Shown here one piece after another: positions 1-8,912 of a stretch of DNA of 64,000 bases. The notes under the pieces were generated by a model. It did no database searches. It was not told the origin of the DNA and saw only the letters and a list, made by a program, of their open reading frames with translations. Position numbers and translations under genes: made by a program. The stretch's first letter is position 1, and each line of letters begins with the position of its first letter. The DNA comes from Nitrospirales bacterium (GTDB lineage Bacteria; Nitrospirota; Nitrospiria; Nitrospirales; UBA8639): contig JAJDBP010000017.1 of assembly GCA_029261295.1 (NCBI GenBank), forward strand, positions 1 through 64,000, written 5' to 3'.

Positions 1-79
1 TGGATTCGCCACGCTGCCAGCGATCCCATATGTCCGCTCGTTGTTCAGCACTAAAGTAGATGCGGGTTCGGTGTTTCAT
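1..79 (-). CDS. IS30-family transposase, N-terminal fragment (continues beyond window)
   Basis: Reading the minus strand from the ATG at 79 gives 26 residues beginning MKHRTRIYFSAEQRADIWDR. This is the typical start of IS30 transposases, a short basic stretch entering the N-terminal helix-turn-helix that binds the element ends. A purine-rich GGAGTG lies about 6 nt upstream of the ATG. The catalytic DDE domain would lie outside the window, so whether the gene is intact is unknown. Confidence 0.65.
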   Translation of the reverse strand, partial: MKHRTRIYFSAEQRADIWDRWQRGES

Positions 80-141
80 CGTCACACTCCATTTCTACTA
101 GGTAGAATAAAGTGTTGCGTTGATCAATTGAACTCACAGCC
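1..141 (-). mobile_element. End of an IS30-family insertion sequence, cut by the window edge
   Basis: The left edge carries the 5' end of a transposase gene read leftwards, preceded by a terminal segment at about 101-141 that resembles IS30-family ends (on the minus strand it contains CAATTGATCAACGCAACACT). IS30 elements have one transposase gene flanked by inverted repeats of about 20-30 bp. The exact end and any target duplication cannot be fixed because the other end is outside the window. The element abuts the copper-resistance genes. Confidence 0.65.
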
Positions 142-335
142 AAAGCGGGCATTTAGGTAAAGGCGCAAGAAGCCTTCGCCTGGGTAATGCTTCTCCATTT
201 CTGATTCCATTGCTGGAGCCGACACCCTTAGCGTAATTAGAGCCATTCCTTAAAGATGGTGGAATCCCGTTTGCTGGATTTTTCTACAAAAGAGGTTTAG
301 GCTAATAGAAGAGGAGGAAGGGTATCGTTTCACAT

Positions 336-704
336 ATGAATGTACAAGATCTATCAACAATGAAAGGCTGTGTGCCTCTCATCCTTTTGGCCTTTGTGCT
401 TTGCGGAGTAGGCAGTTGGTATTGCCCCATGTCAGCCTCCGCCACCGATATACATCACTCGCAACCAACTTCTCATCATTCCTCTTCTTCCCAAACAACA
501 GGAGATTGTCCCGATCAATTCATCACGTCTGCAGGATTTTTCGAAAAGGAGAATGTCTCCGTTGGCATTCTTCCCGCAGCAAGTGTTTCCTGGTTCCACG
601 ACATCCCTAGCTTCAGTCAATTCAAGTTTCCCTGGGATGCAAGGACACCCAGCTCCACCACCTATCCTCTTCTGTTTCTTCTCTTCTCTGTTTTTCTGAA
701 TTGA
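336..704 (+). CDS. Small exported His-rich protein upstream of copA
   Basis: The 122-residue product has a hydrophobic N-terminal segment (about residues 12-36, ending in an Ala-rich stretch) that looks like a signal peptide. A His/Ser-rich patch follows (about 40-52), with a few Cys (residues 12, 23, 30, 58) and a hydrophobic C-terminus. A strong purine run (GAGGAGGAAGGG, about 310-321) precedes it; the ATG at 360 is an alternative start closer to the signal sequence. The family is not recognised. Its place ahead of copA-copB and its His-rich region suggest a periplasmic copper-related accessory protein. A metal role is inference. Confidence 0.5.
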   Translation: MNVQDLSTMKGCVPLILLAFVLCGVGSWYCPMSASATDIHHSQPTSHHSSSSQTTGDCPDQFITSAGFFEKENVSVGILPAASVSWFHDIPSFSQFKFPWDARTPSSTTYPLLFLLFSVFLN

Positions 705-774
705 GCTTCCCGAACAGTTAGACGGCCAAAGGTTCCGGATCGCCACCTGCGTGTCCGAGCTCAGGTTACCTGTT

Positions 775-795
775 CCCCTCATCATGTTAGAGGGG
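775..795 (+). terminator. Short GC hairpin after the small exported gene
   Basis: CCCCTC (775-780) and GAGGGG (790-795) form a 6-bp stem with a 9-nt loop, 70 bp after the stop of the gene at 336-704. No T-run follows, so a weak terminator or pause site is the most that can be said. Confidence 0.25.
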
Positions 796-995
796 CATCA
801 TGCAAGTATTTAGCTTCAACGTTAGTCATTTGGCAGTGATGTAATTGGGTTAGATGTCTATCAGCTCCCTGCTCGTAGGCGCCTCAAATCCACGAGTGTT
901 CACGCTGGTAAGGAGCGTAGGGAAGAGGAGGTAAGAAAAATCACCCGAGAGTCAAACGTCATCACTCAGAGAACGTCATCAAAAGGAACAGAATC

Positions 996-2858
996 ATGGA
1001 TAGTCAGAATCACAAGATAACGCGGCGTGTGTTACTAGAGCGCCTCGGAGCGATGGGGCTCATGGCGACCCTAACTCCTCTCATTCCTTCCTATGTTCGG
1101 GCAAGCGCAGTGATCAATGGAGCCACATTTCCTTCACCGTTGCAAGGGAATTCCATTGATTTAACGATTGCCGAGACTCCGTTTCGAATTGGAGAACAAC
1201 TGGGAATGGCCAAGACCATCAATGGCACCGTACCCGGCCCTTTGATCCGCCTTCAGGAAGGCCAAACCATCACCTTCAACGTCATCAACCGTTTGAAGGA
1301 AGATACCTCGATTCATTGGCATGGATTAATTCTTCCTCCAAATATGGATGGCGTGCCGGGCGTTAGCTTCGCTGGCATCAAGCCAGCCTCAACCTTTACC
1401 TACCGCTACCCGGTTCGGCAAAGCGGCACCTACTGGTACCACAGCCACTCTGGAGGGCAGGAGCAATTAGGAGTCTACGGACCACTCATAATCGATCCGA
1501 TGACGCCGGAGCCGTTTCAGTATACCCGTGAATATGTCGTGGTGCTCTCGGATTGGACCTTCGACTCGCCGGAGACGGTCTTCGCGAATCTCAAAAAATT
1601 ACCTAGCTACTATAACTTTCAGAAACGTACTGCTCACGAGTTGTTTCACGACATTGGACGAAAGGGGTTGTGGCCTACATTACAGAGTTATTTGATGTGG
1701 GACAGGATGCGGATGGACCCAACGGACTTCGCAGACGTCAGCGGCTACGCCTATACCTATTTGATGAATGGGCTGTCCCCCGAAAGCAATTGGACTGGGC
1801 GCTTTCGTCCAGGTGACAGGGTCCGTTTGCGAGTCATCAATGTGGGCGCGATGACCTTCTTCGATGTGCGCTTGCCTGGTCTCAGGATGACGGTCGTACA
1901 GGCAGATGGTCAAAACGTGCAACCCGTTGTTGTAGACGAATTTCGCATCGGACCGGCGGAAACCTATGACGTCATCGTCAATCCTACCGAGGACCGTGCC
2001 TATACCATTTTTGCTGAGACGATGGATCGAAGCGGATACGCCCGCGGCACGTTGGCACCGCGCGCGGGAATGAGTGCTCCGCTTCCCGAACGTCGTCTGA
2101 GGCCACTCCGCACAATGAGTGATATGGGTATGGGTATGGAAGGAATGAACATGGCCGCTGTGGACGAGTCTTCTCATGGGAACCAAACTCATTCGACTCC
2201 CCAGGAAATGAACATGCTCGGGAACCAGGACCCACAACATGTATTAGACATGGACAAGCTGTCAGACATGCCGATAGATGCTCCACCTCATTCAACGATT
2301 CCGGGCATTGAGCCGGTCCGGCATGGCCCTGACCATCACGGGACCGGCAATCAAGCTGTGCCGGAGTATTCGCAGAATCGTAGTGGGGAACCCGGGAGAG
2401 GACTGGGAAACAAGGAGAGACGCGTGTTGGTCTACACGGATTTAAAGAGCCTTGCGCCCTATCCTGACCAGCGAGAGCCGGAGCGTGAGATCGAACTCCA
2501 CCTCACCGGCCACATGGAACGCTATATGTGGTCATTCGACGGTAAGAAGTTTACTGAAGCCAAAGATCCCATTCAATTTCATTTTGGGGAGCGTCTGCGC
2601 CTGACCTTCGTGAATGACACGATGATGGAGCATCCCCTACACCTGCACGGTATGTGGATGCACCTCGAGAACGGCACGGGTGCCTACCTGCCGCGTAAGC
2701 ACACGGTGGTGGTCAAGCCGGCTGAACGACTCTCCGTGGCCATCACCGCTGACGCACCAGGACGTTGGGCGTTTCACTGCCATTTGCTTCTTCATATGAA
2801 GGCGGGGATGTTTCGAATCGTGGAGGTCACTGACCAAGAGCAGGCGATACAATCATGA
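996..2858 (+). CDS. copA: CopA-type copper-resistance multicopper oxidase
   Basis: The 620-residue protein has a twin-arginine-like leader (TRRVLLERLG near residue 9), indicating folded export to the periplasm by Tat. The four copper-ligand blocks of multicopper oxidases are present in order: HWHG (107-110), HSHSG (149-153), HPLHLHG (about 546-552) and HCHLLLHMKAGM (about 594-605). Between the second and third cupredoxin domains lies a Met/His-rich insert (about 375-455), typical of CopA/PcoA and thought to bind Cu(I). Family members oxidise Cu(I) to Cu(II) and limit copper toxicity. The stop overlaps the start of copB by 4 bp (ATGA), so the two are translationally coupled. Confidence 0.95.
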   Translation: MDSQNHKITRRVLLERLGAMGLMATLTPLIPSYVRASAVINGATFPSPLQGNSIDLTIAETPFRIGEQLGMAKTINGTVPGPLIRLQEGQTITFNVINRLKEDTSIHWHGLILPPNMDGVPGVSFAGIKPASTFTYRYPVRQSGTYWYHSHSGGQEQLGVYGPLIIDPMTPEPFQYTREYVVVLSDWTFDSPETVFANLKKLPSYYNFQKRTAHELFHDIGRKGLWPTLQSYLMWDRMRMDPTDFADVSGYAYTYLMNGLSPESNWTGRFRPGDRVRLRVINVGAMTFFDVRLPGLRMTVVQADGQNVQPVVVDEFRIGPAETYDVIVNPTEDRAYTIFAETMDRSGYARGTLAPRAGMSAPLPERRLRPLRTMSDMGMGMEGMNMAAVDESSHGNQTHSTPQEMNMLGNQDPQHVLDMDKLSDMPIDAPPHSTIPGIEPVRHGPDHHGTGNQAVPEYSQNRSGEPGRGLGNKERRVLVYTDLKSLAPYPDQREPEREIELHLTGHMERYMWSFDGKKFTEAKDPIQFHFGERLRLTFVNDTMMEHPLHLHGMWMHLENGTGAYLPRKHTVVVKPAERLSVAITADAPGRWAFHCHLLLHMKAGMFRIVEVTDQEQAIQS

Positions 2859-3748
2859 CCGTGGCTCGTCGAACCATTCTTTTTCTAGCCATGATAAGTT
2901 TCCTGATCCCGACACTCGTCGAAGAAGGGGCGTCTGCCAAGACGATCTCCCTGGGTGTGCCCACTCTTTCGACTCCCAGAGTATATGCAGAGATACGGCA
3001 GCAGACTCCATCGAGTGAATCCACAGGAAATGGAAAGGCCATGCCAAATGTTACCTCCCAGTCTGATTGGCCCAGTCCGGTAGACGACCAAAAAACCCAC
3101 TTCTTTTTTCTTGCTGACGTCCTGGAATATCGTCCGAAGATCGGTGGATCAGGAAGTGGTAACGATTACCGGTGGGACGTTGAAGGCTGGTATGGCGGAG
3201 ACTATAACCGCCTCTGGTTTAAAACTGAGGGGCAACAGAACAGTGCATTTAAAGCCGACTACGATGTAGATTCTCAACTACTCTATGGCCGTTTCTTTCA
3301 ACAATATTACGATTTTCAAGTTGGTGGCCGTCTTGAAACGCAGTCCTTTCGGGATCGCAATGTGACGCGAGGGCTGGCGGTAATCGGACTACAAGGACTG
3401 GTACCTTACAACTACGAAATTGAACCAGCCCTTTTTATGAGTCATCGCGGCAACGTGTCCGCTCGCTTGACGACGACCAAAGACCTTTCCTTGAGTCAGC
3501 GACTGATCTTCCAACTTCGTTTTGAAGCCAACGCCGCTATACAACGCGTCAAAAAATTCACAACTGGTTCTGGGCTCAATAACGTGGAAGGAGGTGCACG
3601 TCTGCGCTATGAAATTCGGCGTGAGCTTGCCCCATACGTGGGAGTTTCCCTAGATAGAAGTTTTGGAGAAACCGCTACCCTCGTCCGCCAAGAAGACGGA
3701 GACACCAGTCAAATTCGATTTGTAGTGGGCGTACGAGCATGGTTCTAA
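2855..3748 (+). CDS. copB: CopB copper-resistance outer-membrane protein
   Basis: The 297-residue protein has an N-terminal signal peptide (about residues 1-28). The body matches the CopB/PcoB family: a block starting FFFLADVLEYRP, then alternating beta-strands (WFKTEGQQN, VGGRLETQSF) and a C-terminal aromatic residue (RAWF), as expected of a beta-barrel. Many CopB proteins have a long Met-rich N-terminal repeat, which is nearly absent here. It starts inside the copA stop codon, so it belongs to the same transcript. It presumably works with CopA in copper sequestration or export across the outer membrane. Confidence 0.9.
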   Translation: MTVARRTILFLAMISFLIPTLVEEGASAKTISLGVPTLSTPRVYAEIRQQTPSSESTGNGKAMPNVTSQSDWPSPVDDQKTHFFFLADVLEYRPKIGGSGSGNDYRWDVEGWYGGDYNRLWFKTEGQQNSAFKADYDVDSQLLYGRFFQQYYDFQVGGRLETQSFRDRNVTRGLAVIGLQGLVPYNYEIEPALFMSHRGNVSARLTTTKDLSLSQRLIFQLRFEANAAIQRVKKFTTGSGLNNVEGGARLRYEIRRELAPYVGVSLDRSFGETATLVRQEDGDTSQIRFVVGVRAWF

Positions 3749-4018
3749 TTTGTCCAATGGGTGAAATGTCACAAACGAGGGCATTCAAATTAGCATCACT
3801 CCGATGTCTTTCCTTGTACCAACCTATAGACTTCCTAAGGTCCGCTTTGGGTCGGGTGCGGACAGTCGCACTTATCGAATGCCCCCCCTACAATAATTGC
3901 TTTTTACAAAAGCACCAATAGATGTCCACGGTTGGAGTTCGCAGGAACCTTCCTTAGTCATTGATTTTTCCACCATTGTTAGGCCCTTCAAGACGGGTAA
4001 CTATTTGAGACTTCTGTT

Positions 4019-4669
4019 TTATTGTGTCTTTAGAGCATCCTGATACCGAATCGCCACCTGCCACGGTTTCCCTTTTATTCGACTCCCAATCTCCCCTTCA
4101 GGAGATTCGACCATGAATTCCTGCGGTTCATAGGTTAATCGGCCTGGCTGGGGATCCATTTGTTCAAGTGGGCGGTTTCGATACGACGCTTCATACTGTT
4201 CATTATCTTGCCAAATCAAAGTTTTCACAGAAAAATTACTCAATATAAAATGTAGATTCCCCCCCGCGACAAACAAGCCGCCCGAAGTCGTGAGTTGATG
4301 ATCTTCCCCAAGTTGGACTGTTTCAAAAAATGTCACCATTTCCTCTCCGGTCGCTTTTTCTAACGCATTCACAAAATGTGGCGCAAAGAGACGAATCTCG
4401 GTTTCACTCAGGGCAGCATGTTGTGTGGAAGACAGCAGACCACGCCGAACTCGTACACCTTTTAAGACACGACTCATCTCTTCTGTGGTCAATGACATGG
4501 GATGATCAAACCCTTTTCCGTTATTCGCATCTGGCATGGCACGTAACGCAACCACGCGATTTGGACTATCAAAAATTTTGAGGGTTTGAAATTGAGGGGC
4601 ACTGCATGCCCCAAGCAGTAAAGATAGAACCGTAAATGTCAGGGGCAATCCCGTTCGTTTCATACGCAT
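4019..4669 (-). CDS. Lipoprotein of unknown function
   Basis: The product of about 216 residues has a signal peptide ending in a lipobox (LLLGACSAP, Cys about residue 22), so it should be a lipoprotein. The body (DNNEQYEASYRNRPLEQMDP region) is soluble and not recognised. GGAGG lies directly against the first possible ATG (4675), so the second ATG at 4669, with a 6-nt spacing, is the better start. It is monocistronic and divergent from the CBS-psiE unit. No function is proposed. Confidence 0.75.
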   Translation of the reverse strand: MRMKRTGLPLTFTVLSLLLGACSAPQFQTLKIFDSPNRVVALRAMPDANNGKGFDHPMSLTTEEMSRVLKGVRVRRGLLSSTQHAALSETEIRLFAPHFVNALEKATGEEMVTFFETVQLGEDHQLTTSGGLFVAGGNLHFILSNFSVKTLIWQDNEQYEASYRNRPLEQMDPQPGRLTYEPQEFMVESPEGEIGSRIKGKPWQVAIRYQDALKTQ

Positions 4670-4776
4670 CAACATCCTCCTTCAAAAATCTTAGCAACGA
4701 CATCTTTTTGACAAGTCAAAAAATTGTACCGGAAATCATGACCCGACACACCTTCTCTTGAAAAATTTAACAGAAA

Positions 4777-4815
4777 TGACATCTACTTGTGATTGATTAG
4801 TCATATATCCAACAT
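4777..4815 (+). promoter_or_regulatory. Putative PhoB-box array upstream of CBS-psiE
   Basis: Four degenerate half-sites occur at an exact 11-bp period: TGACAT (4777), TGTGAT (4788), AGTCAT (4799) and CAACAT (4810). The E. coli Pho box is built of TGTCAT-like units repeated every 11 bp. An AT-rich -10-like stretch (ATATAAAG, about 4823-4830) follows, then AAAGGAGGA and the ATG at 4859. The downstream PsiE-like gene belongs to a family that is Pho-controlled in E. coli. The spacing is seen in the sequence; PhoB binding is inferred. Confidence 0.55.
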
Positions 4816-4858
4816 ATGATTCATATAAAGAATAATTATTAAAAGGAGGAAAAGAAAA

Positions 4859-5242
4859 ATGGTACGTGTCGAACAACTCATGACTCGAGATTTAGCCTGT
4901 ATTGAAGCAACCCAGTCCGTCTCTGCGGCATCAAACATGCTGCGCATCAAAAACATTGGCAGCTTATTGGTGATGCAAGGATCTGAAATGGTTGGAATCG
5001 TGACGGAAAGCGATATCGTCCGTAAAGTTGTCGCGTTTCATCTTCAGGCAGAATTTGTGCAAGTGCAACAAATCATGAGCACTCCCATCGTGAGCATTGA
5101 TGAAACAGAATCAATTTTCGAAGCCGCTGGCATCATGAAAGCATCTGGAACCCGACATCTCGCAGTCGGCAATGAAGAGCAGGTCCTTGGCATGTTGTCC
5201 GTCCGTGATCTCTTGGCCCCCATTTCACGAGATGAGTTGTAA
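4859..5242 (+). CDS. CBS-domain pair protein
   Basis: The 127-residue protein consists almost wholly of two CBS motifs (about 8-60 and 70-125). The typical pattern VGIVTESDIVRKV ends the first and LGMLSVRDLL ends the second. Such stand-alone pairs bind adenine nucleotides and act as energy or nucleotide sensors. The SD AAAGGAGGA lies 8 nt upstream. The stop lies 1 nt before the ATG of the PsiE-like gene, so the pair is co-expressed. It lies under a Pho-box-like array, which suggests a link to phosphate status. Confidence 0.9.
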   Translation: MVRVEQLMTRDLACIEATQSVSAASNMLRIKNIGSLLVMQGSEMVGIVTESDIVRKVVAFHLQAEFVQVQQIMSTPIVSIDETESIFEAAGIMKASGTRHLAVGNEEQVLGMLSVRDLLAPISRDEL

Positions 5243-5243
5243 G

Positions 5244-5762
5244 ATGAAAACCATCGCATCTCGAATCTCACCAAATGTATTTCAGCCGGCCTTGCAAGAA
5301 TCTTCTTCTTGGATCACCCAGGCTCTCACCGCCGATCTGACGCACATGTGGATGAAAGGCATTAAAATTGTTCTCAGTCTCCTTATTATTACGATTCTAC
5401 TGGGACTGACAGGAGGCGTGTTTCGAATATTTCTCAATCTTCAAACAATCATGAGCCATCCAATAGAGCAGGTCTTGCGACACTTGATTGTCGACACCCT
5501 CATCATTCTCGCTATCGTAGAGGTCTTCAAAACAACTCTGACCTATTTTTCTGAAGGGAGAGTCAAGGTCACCTTTATTGTGGATACGATATTGGTCGTC
5601 ATGTTGACAGAAATTATTTCCAAGTGGTTTTCAGAAGCGCCGGCATCCCAATGGCTCACGCTTGGCGGAATTATCATGGTATTAGGTATTATTCGCATCG
5701 TGGCCGTTCAATGGTCTCCGACAAAAGCAGAACAACAACTCGAGTCCACAATGACAGGTTAA
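5244..5762 (+). CDS. psiE: PsiE-like phosphate-starvation-inducible membrane protein
   Basis: From the ATG at 5244 (an in-frame ATG at 5232 overlaps the CBS stop) the protein has about 172 residues. After a soluble N-terminus it shows four hydrophobic segments, beginning IKIVLSLLIITILLGLTGGV, then LIVDTLIILAIVEVF, VDTILVVMLTEII and LGGIIMVLGIIRIVAV. The order and the Val-Glu-Val-Phe-Lys-Thr stretch fit the PsiE family (PF06146). PsiE has no proven biochemical role but is induced by phosphate starvation in E. coli. Its place after a Pho-box-like array supports the assignment. Confidence 0.75.
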   Translation: MKTIASRISPNVFQPALQESSSWITQALTADLTHMWMKGIKIVLSLLIITILLGLTGGVFRIFLNLQTIMSHPIEQVLRHLIVDTLIILAIVEVFKTTLTYFSEGRVKVTFIVDTILVVMLTEIISKWFSEAPASQWLTLGGIIMVLGIIRIVAVQWSPTKAEQQLESTMTG

Positions 5763-5881
5763 CGCAAAGGTTTGCTCATGGAATGAGAGCACCACGAAAA
5801 AAAGTACCAACTCACGTCTCGTCAACCAAACAATTTCTGCACTCCATTCTGTTATACTCGCTTTTGGATTGAGGACCCATA

Positions 5882-6385
5882 ATGCATTGTCTCCTTTTCA
5901 GACATGGAATTGCGGAAGAACCAAGGACCTGGTCTGGAGATGAAAATTCCCGCCCCTTAACCAAGGAAGGTGAGACCAAAACCGAACACGCAGTGGAAGG
6001 ACTCAAGAGAATTGGCGTTGAGCCAACACACTTACTCTGCAGTCCCTTGACTCGAACACAACAAACGGCATCCATTGCCAAAAACATTTTGAGCATAGCC
6101 TCGGAAATACTCATAACCCCAGAGCTCGTCTACGACCAATCACCCACCCTTCTTTTCCCCATTCTTCAATCGCTTCCGCCTACAGCTCTCGTGATGTGTG
6201 TAGGGCACGAGCCACATTTAGGGCAAACAGCTGCACTCATGCTCTATGGGGATCATTCTCCAAGCCTTTCATTCAAAAAAGCCGGTAGTGCCCTTATTGC
6301 TTTTCACCAAAACGTCGCCATTGGGAGGGGAACACTAGAGTGGTGGATTCCCCCTGCGCAACTTCAAGCCTTGCGCAAGGGGTAA
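5882..6385 (+). CDS. sixA: SixA-type phosphohistidine phosphatase
   Basis: The 167-residue histidine phosphatase has the RHG signature at residues 7-9 (catalytic His8), the second arginine block (CSPLTRTQQTA) and the second catalytic histidine in VGHEPHL. Length and motif spacing match the short SixA branch, which removes phosphate from histidine phosphotransfer proteins. SixA homologues are often found beside polyphosphate genes, as here. It stands alone on the plus strand, convergent with the bactofilin gene (28 bp gap). Confidence 0.9.
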   Translation: MHCLLFRHGIAEEPRTWSGDENSRPLTKEGETKTEHAVEGLKRIGVEPTHLLCSPLTRTQQTASIAKNILSIASEILITPELVYDQSPTLLFPILQSLPPTALVMCVGHEPHLGQTAALMLYGDHSPSLSFKKAGSALIAFHQNVAIGRGTLEWWIPPAQLQALRKG

Positions 6386-6413
6386 AGAATAAAAGGAAGG
6401 GAAATACTGGATA

Positions 6414-6806
6414 CTACTGTAAGGTTGGCTCCATGGATGACATTTTCAACGTCCCATTAACGAGGACCCCCTCTTCAAGCAAAAACACCGGAGAATCAAT
6501 CGTCCCTTCAACCTTCGCCGGGGCTAACAGCTCAACCTTTTCCCGAGCCACGATATCCCCACGCAGAGGACCTTGAGCCACAATGTGTTTCGCTTTTACG
6601 GTTGCCTCGATGATACCCTCTTTGCCAACCTGAATCAGATCACTGCCAAACACTTCTCCTTCCACAAATCCATCAATGCGCATCATACCTTGCACTTTGA
6701 GGACACCGGTTAATCGGCATTTTTGTCCTAAATACATTTGATACCCTTCCTCTGCTAACACGGCGGTAGCAGGGGTCAGTGGGGTCTGGGCTTGAACATC
6801 TTCCAT
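6414..6806 (-). CDS. Bactofilin (polymer-forming cytoskeletal protein)
   Basis: The 130-residue protein has the bactofilin core (DUF583): LTGVLKVQGMMRIDGFVEGEV followed by short beta-helix repeats (IQVGKEGIIEATVKAKHIVA, GPLRGDIVAREKVELLAPAK), flanked by short disordered ends. Bactofilins polymerise without nucleotide and scaffold envelope or chromosome-positioning proteins. Two ATGs are adjacent; GGAGG is 5 nt from the second (6806) and only 2 nt from the first (6809), so the second is chosen. It is monocistronic. Confidence 0.88.
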   Translation of the reverse strand: MEDVQAQTPLTPATAVLAEEGYQMYLGQKCRLTGVLKVQGMMRIDGFVEGEVFGSDLIQVGKEGIIEATVKAKHIVAQGPLRGDIVAREKVELLAPAKVEGTIDSPVFLLEEGVLVNGTLKMSSMEPTLQ

Positions 6807-7005
6807 CATATCCTCCTCTGTTCTATAAAATATGACATGTCATCAGGCGGGAACAATTCTTCTCCAACCAAGTGCCAACCTGCTGAATCATGGTTATATT
6901 TAGGCTATGGAAGATGACAAAGCGGTTCTACCCTCCTTTTGAGGGGGCAACCCAAATCAGATATTTGAGGATGAAATGAGGGAAAATAAGAGAGATTGAG
7001 AAGGG

Positions 7006-7998
7006 CTACAAGATCACAGTCAAAATGGTATACAGCAGAATAGCTAAAAGAGCTGCGCCAGGAAGCGTACAAACCCAGGCATAGACAATTCGACGGGTCA
7101 CCCCCCAACGAACCGCGGACAGACGATTGACTGCGCCAACTCCCATAACTGAGGACGTAATCGTATGCGTGGTACTCACAGGAAGTCCTATATGAGCCGT
7201 CGCCATTAATACGGCTGCCGCCCCGGTTTCAGCGGCAAAGCCATGAACCGGTTCGAGCTTGGCGATACCCATCCCTAACGTGCGAATAATCTTCCACCCA
7301 CCAAGCGCTGTGCCCAAACCCATGGCCAAGGCACAGGAGACAATCACCCATTGTGGGACTTCGGCCGAGGGGATATGACCAGCTGACAGCAACGCCAAGG
7401 TAATTATTCCCATGGCTTTTTGCGCATCATTTGCGCCGTGGCTCAAAGCCATAAACCCTGCCGAGACTAATTGCATCCTGCGAAAGAGCACCATCGCAAC
7501 CCCACGTTGGGTCCGGAAAAACATCCAACTCAAACCCACCATTAAAATGAACGCAATAAGAAATCCAAAAAACGGGGAGAACACCATGGCCTTCAGCACC
7601 TTCAACAGCCCAGCCAGCTGTAACACCTCTACCCCACCATGAATAAACCCCGCACCCACCATCCCACCAATCAAGGCATGGGATGAACTAGACGGCAAAC
7701 CCATATTTAGCGTAATAAAATTCCAAATAATAGCACCCCCTAACGCCGCGATAATCACCACATCATTCACGGCCCCGGGATCGATAATACCCTTCCCCAC
7801 CATTTTGGCCACCGCAGTGGACATAAATGCCCCAACAACATTGAGCACTCCAGCAAATATGACTGCAGTCAGAGGGCTGAGTACACGGGTGGAGATGACG
7901 GTGGCCACCGCATTGGCGCTATCGTGCCAACCATTTGAAAAATCAAACAGCAGCGCCAGGCCAATAACTAAAAACAATAAAATACTAAAATCAGCCAC
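7006..7998 (-). CDS. pit: Pit-family low-affinity inorganic phosphate transporter
   Basis: The 330-residue inner-membrane protein has about ten hydrophobic segments and the duplicated PiT signature: FSNGWHDSANAVATVIST in the N-terminal half and SHGANDAQKAMGIITLAL in the C-terminal half. Pit proteins (PF01384) move metal-phosphate by proton or sodium symport. It lies 71 bp downstream of a DUF47 gene on the same strand, the usual pairing. The high-affinity Pst system is encoded 14 kb away, so the organism carries both uptake routes in one region. Confidence 0.93.
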   Translation of the reverse strand: MADFSILLFLVIGLALLFDFSNGWHDSANAVATVISTRVLSPLTAVIFAGVLNVVGAFMSTAVAKMVGKGIIDPGAVNDVVIIAALGGAIIWNFITLNMGLPSSSSHALIGGMVGAGFIHGGVEVLQLAGLLKVLKAMVFSPFFGFLIAFILMVGLSWMFFRTQRGVAMVLFRRMQLVSAGFMALSHGANDAQKAMGIITLALLSAGHIPSAEVPQWVIVSCALAMGLGTALGGWKIIRTLGMGIAKLEPVHGFAAETGAAAVLMATAHIGLPVSTTHTITSSVMGVGAVNRLSAVRWGVTRRIVYAWVCTLPGAALLAILLYTILTVIL

Positions 7999-8069
7999 GA
8001 GTGGTGCAAGAAAATGGAGTGGATTGAAGGTTAGGTTTGGGGTCTAAATAAGGCACAATCATCAATCGT

Positions 8070-8687
8070 CTAGCCATGCTTCAAAGCAATTCGCTCAAGG
8101 ACATTAACGGCATCTTCACAGCAATCCGTGCCAATCTCGAATTTTTCGTAAATTTCTTTCCATTTCATCACCATTTTTGGATCAGGTTCTTCCTCAAACA
8201 ATTGAGAGATGGCTTCACGACTCACTTCATCCGCTTCATTTTCTAAACTATTCACCCGGATTGCACAATCTTTAATATCCCAATTTTTCTCTAGGAGCAT
8301 GGAAATGCCTTTTCCCACTTCAATAGCCGATTCATGAAGAATTCCAGCAAGCTGGCAAGCCGTTGGAGTGGGACGAGTAATTTTAAAGACGCGAAATAAG
8401 ATCGCCACAGCATCGATTTCATCCAAAATATCATCTAGCGAACTGGCGAGAGCATGAATATCTTCGCGGTCCAAAGGAGTGATAAACGTTTTATTGAGTT
8501 TGAGAATGAGATCATGGGTGAACGCATCCCCTTTATGCTCGAGATCCTTAATATGCTTAATTTGCTTTTCTGAGTCCTCAAAATTGTTCATCAAATTTTT
8601 GAGACATTGCCCCGCATCCACGACATTGTCCGAGGCCTGTTCAAATAAATCAAAAAACGCCGTTTCGGTAGGCATAAAACCCCACAT
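8070..8687 (-). CDS. DUF47 (PhoU-like) partner of Pit transporter
   Basis: The 205-residue, highly charged, all-helical protein matches the DUF47/TIGR00153 family: an early EQASDNVVDAGQ region, DLEHKGDAFTHDLI, the acidic metal-binding block SSLDDILDEIDAVA and ENEADEVSREAI. The family is structurally like PhoU and is encoded next to pit genes, probably regulating them. AAGGAG lies 7 nt before the ATG at 8687. It is the first gene of the DUF47-pit operon. Confidence 0.9.
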   Translation of the reverse strand: MWGFMPTETAFFDLFEQASDNVVDAGQCLKNLMNNFEDSEKQIKHIKDLEHKGDAFTHDLILKLNKTFITPLDREDIHALASSLDDILDEIDAVAILFRVFKITRPTPTACQLAGILHESAIEVGKGISMLLEKNWDIKDCAIRVNSLENEADEVSREAISQLFEEEPDPKMVMKWKEIYEKFEIGTDCCEDAVNVLERIALKHG

Positions 8688-8912
8688 ACGCTGTCTCCTT
8701 AAACCAGAAGGATGAAGGAAAATTCTCTTCGCATACTATCTTGAAAAACTGCGAGCACTCGATCCAACGCCGCAGAATTAATCAACATTCATAAGTACTT
8801 GTGATCCGACAATTCAGAGGGCAACGTGTAAGTTAAGGAAAGGTGTAAGGCACGAAGTTGTTATACACTTTGCATGGATGAGATAGCTGGAAGAAGTATT
8901 CCATAAACCGCT

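Noticed and set aside
1680-2295. Two long minus-strand open frames inside copA
   Set aside because: They are shadows of a strongly supported multicopper oxidase; their residues are His/Arg-rich by antisense of the Met/His region.
3739-3921. 60-codon frame after copB
   Set aside because: It starts inside the end of copB in another frame, has no ribosome-binding site, and its composition is not protein-like.
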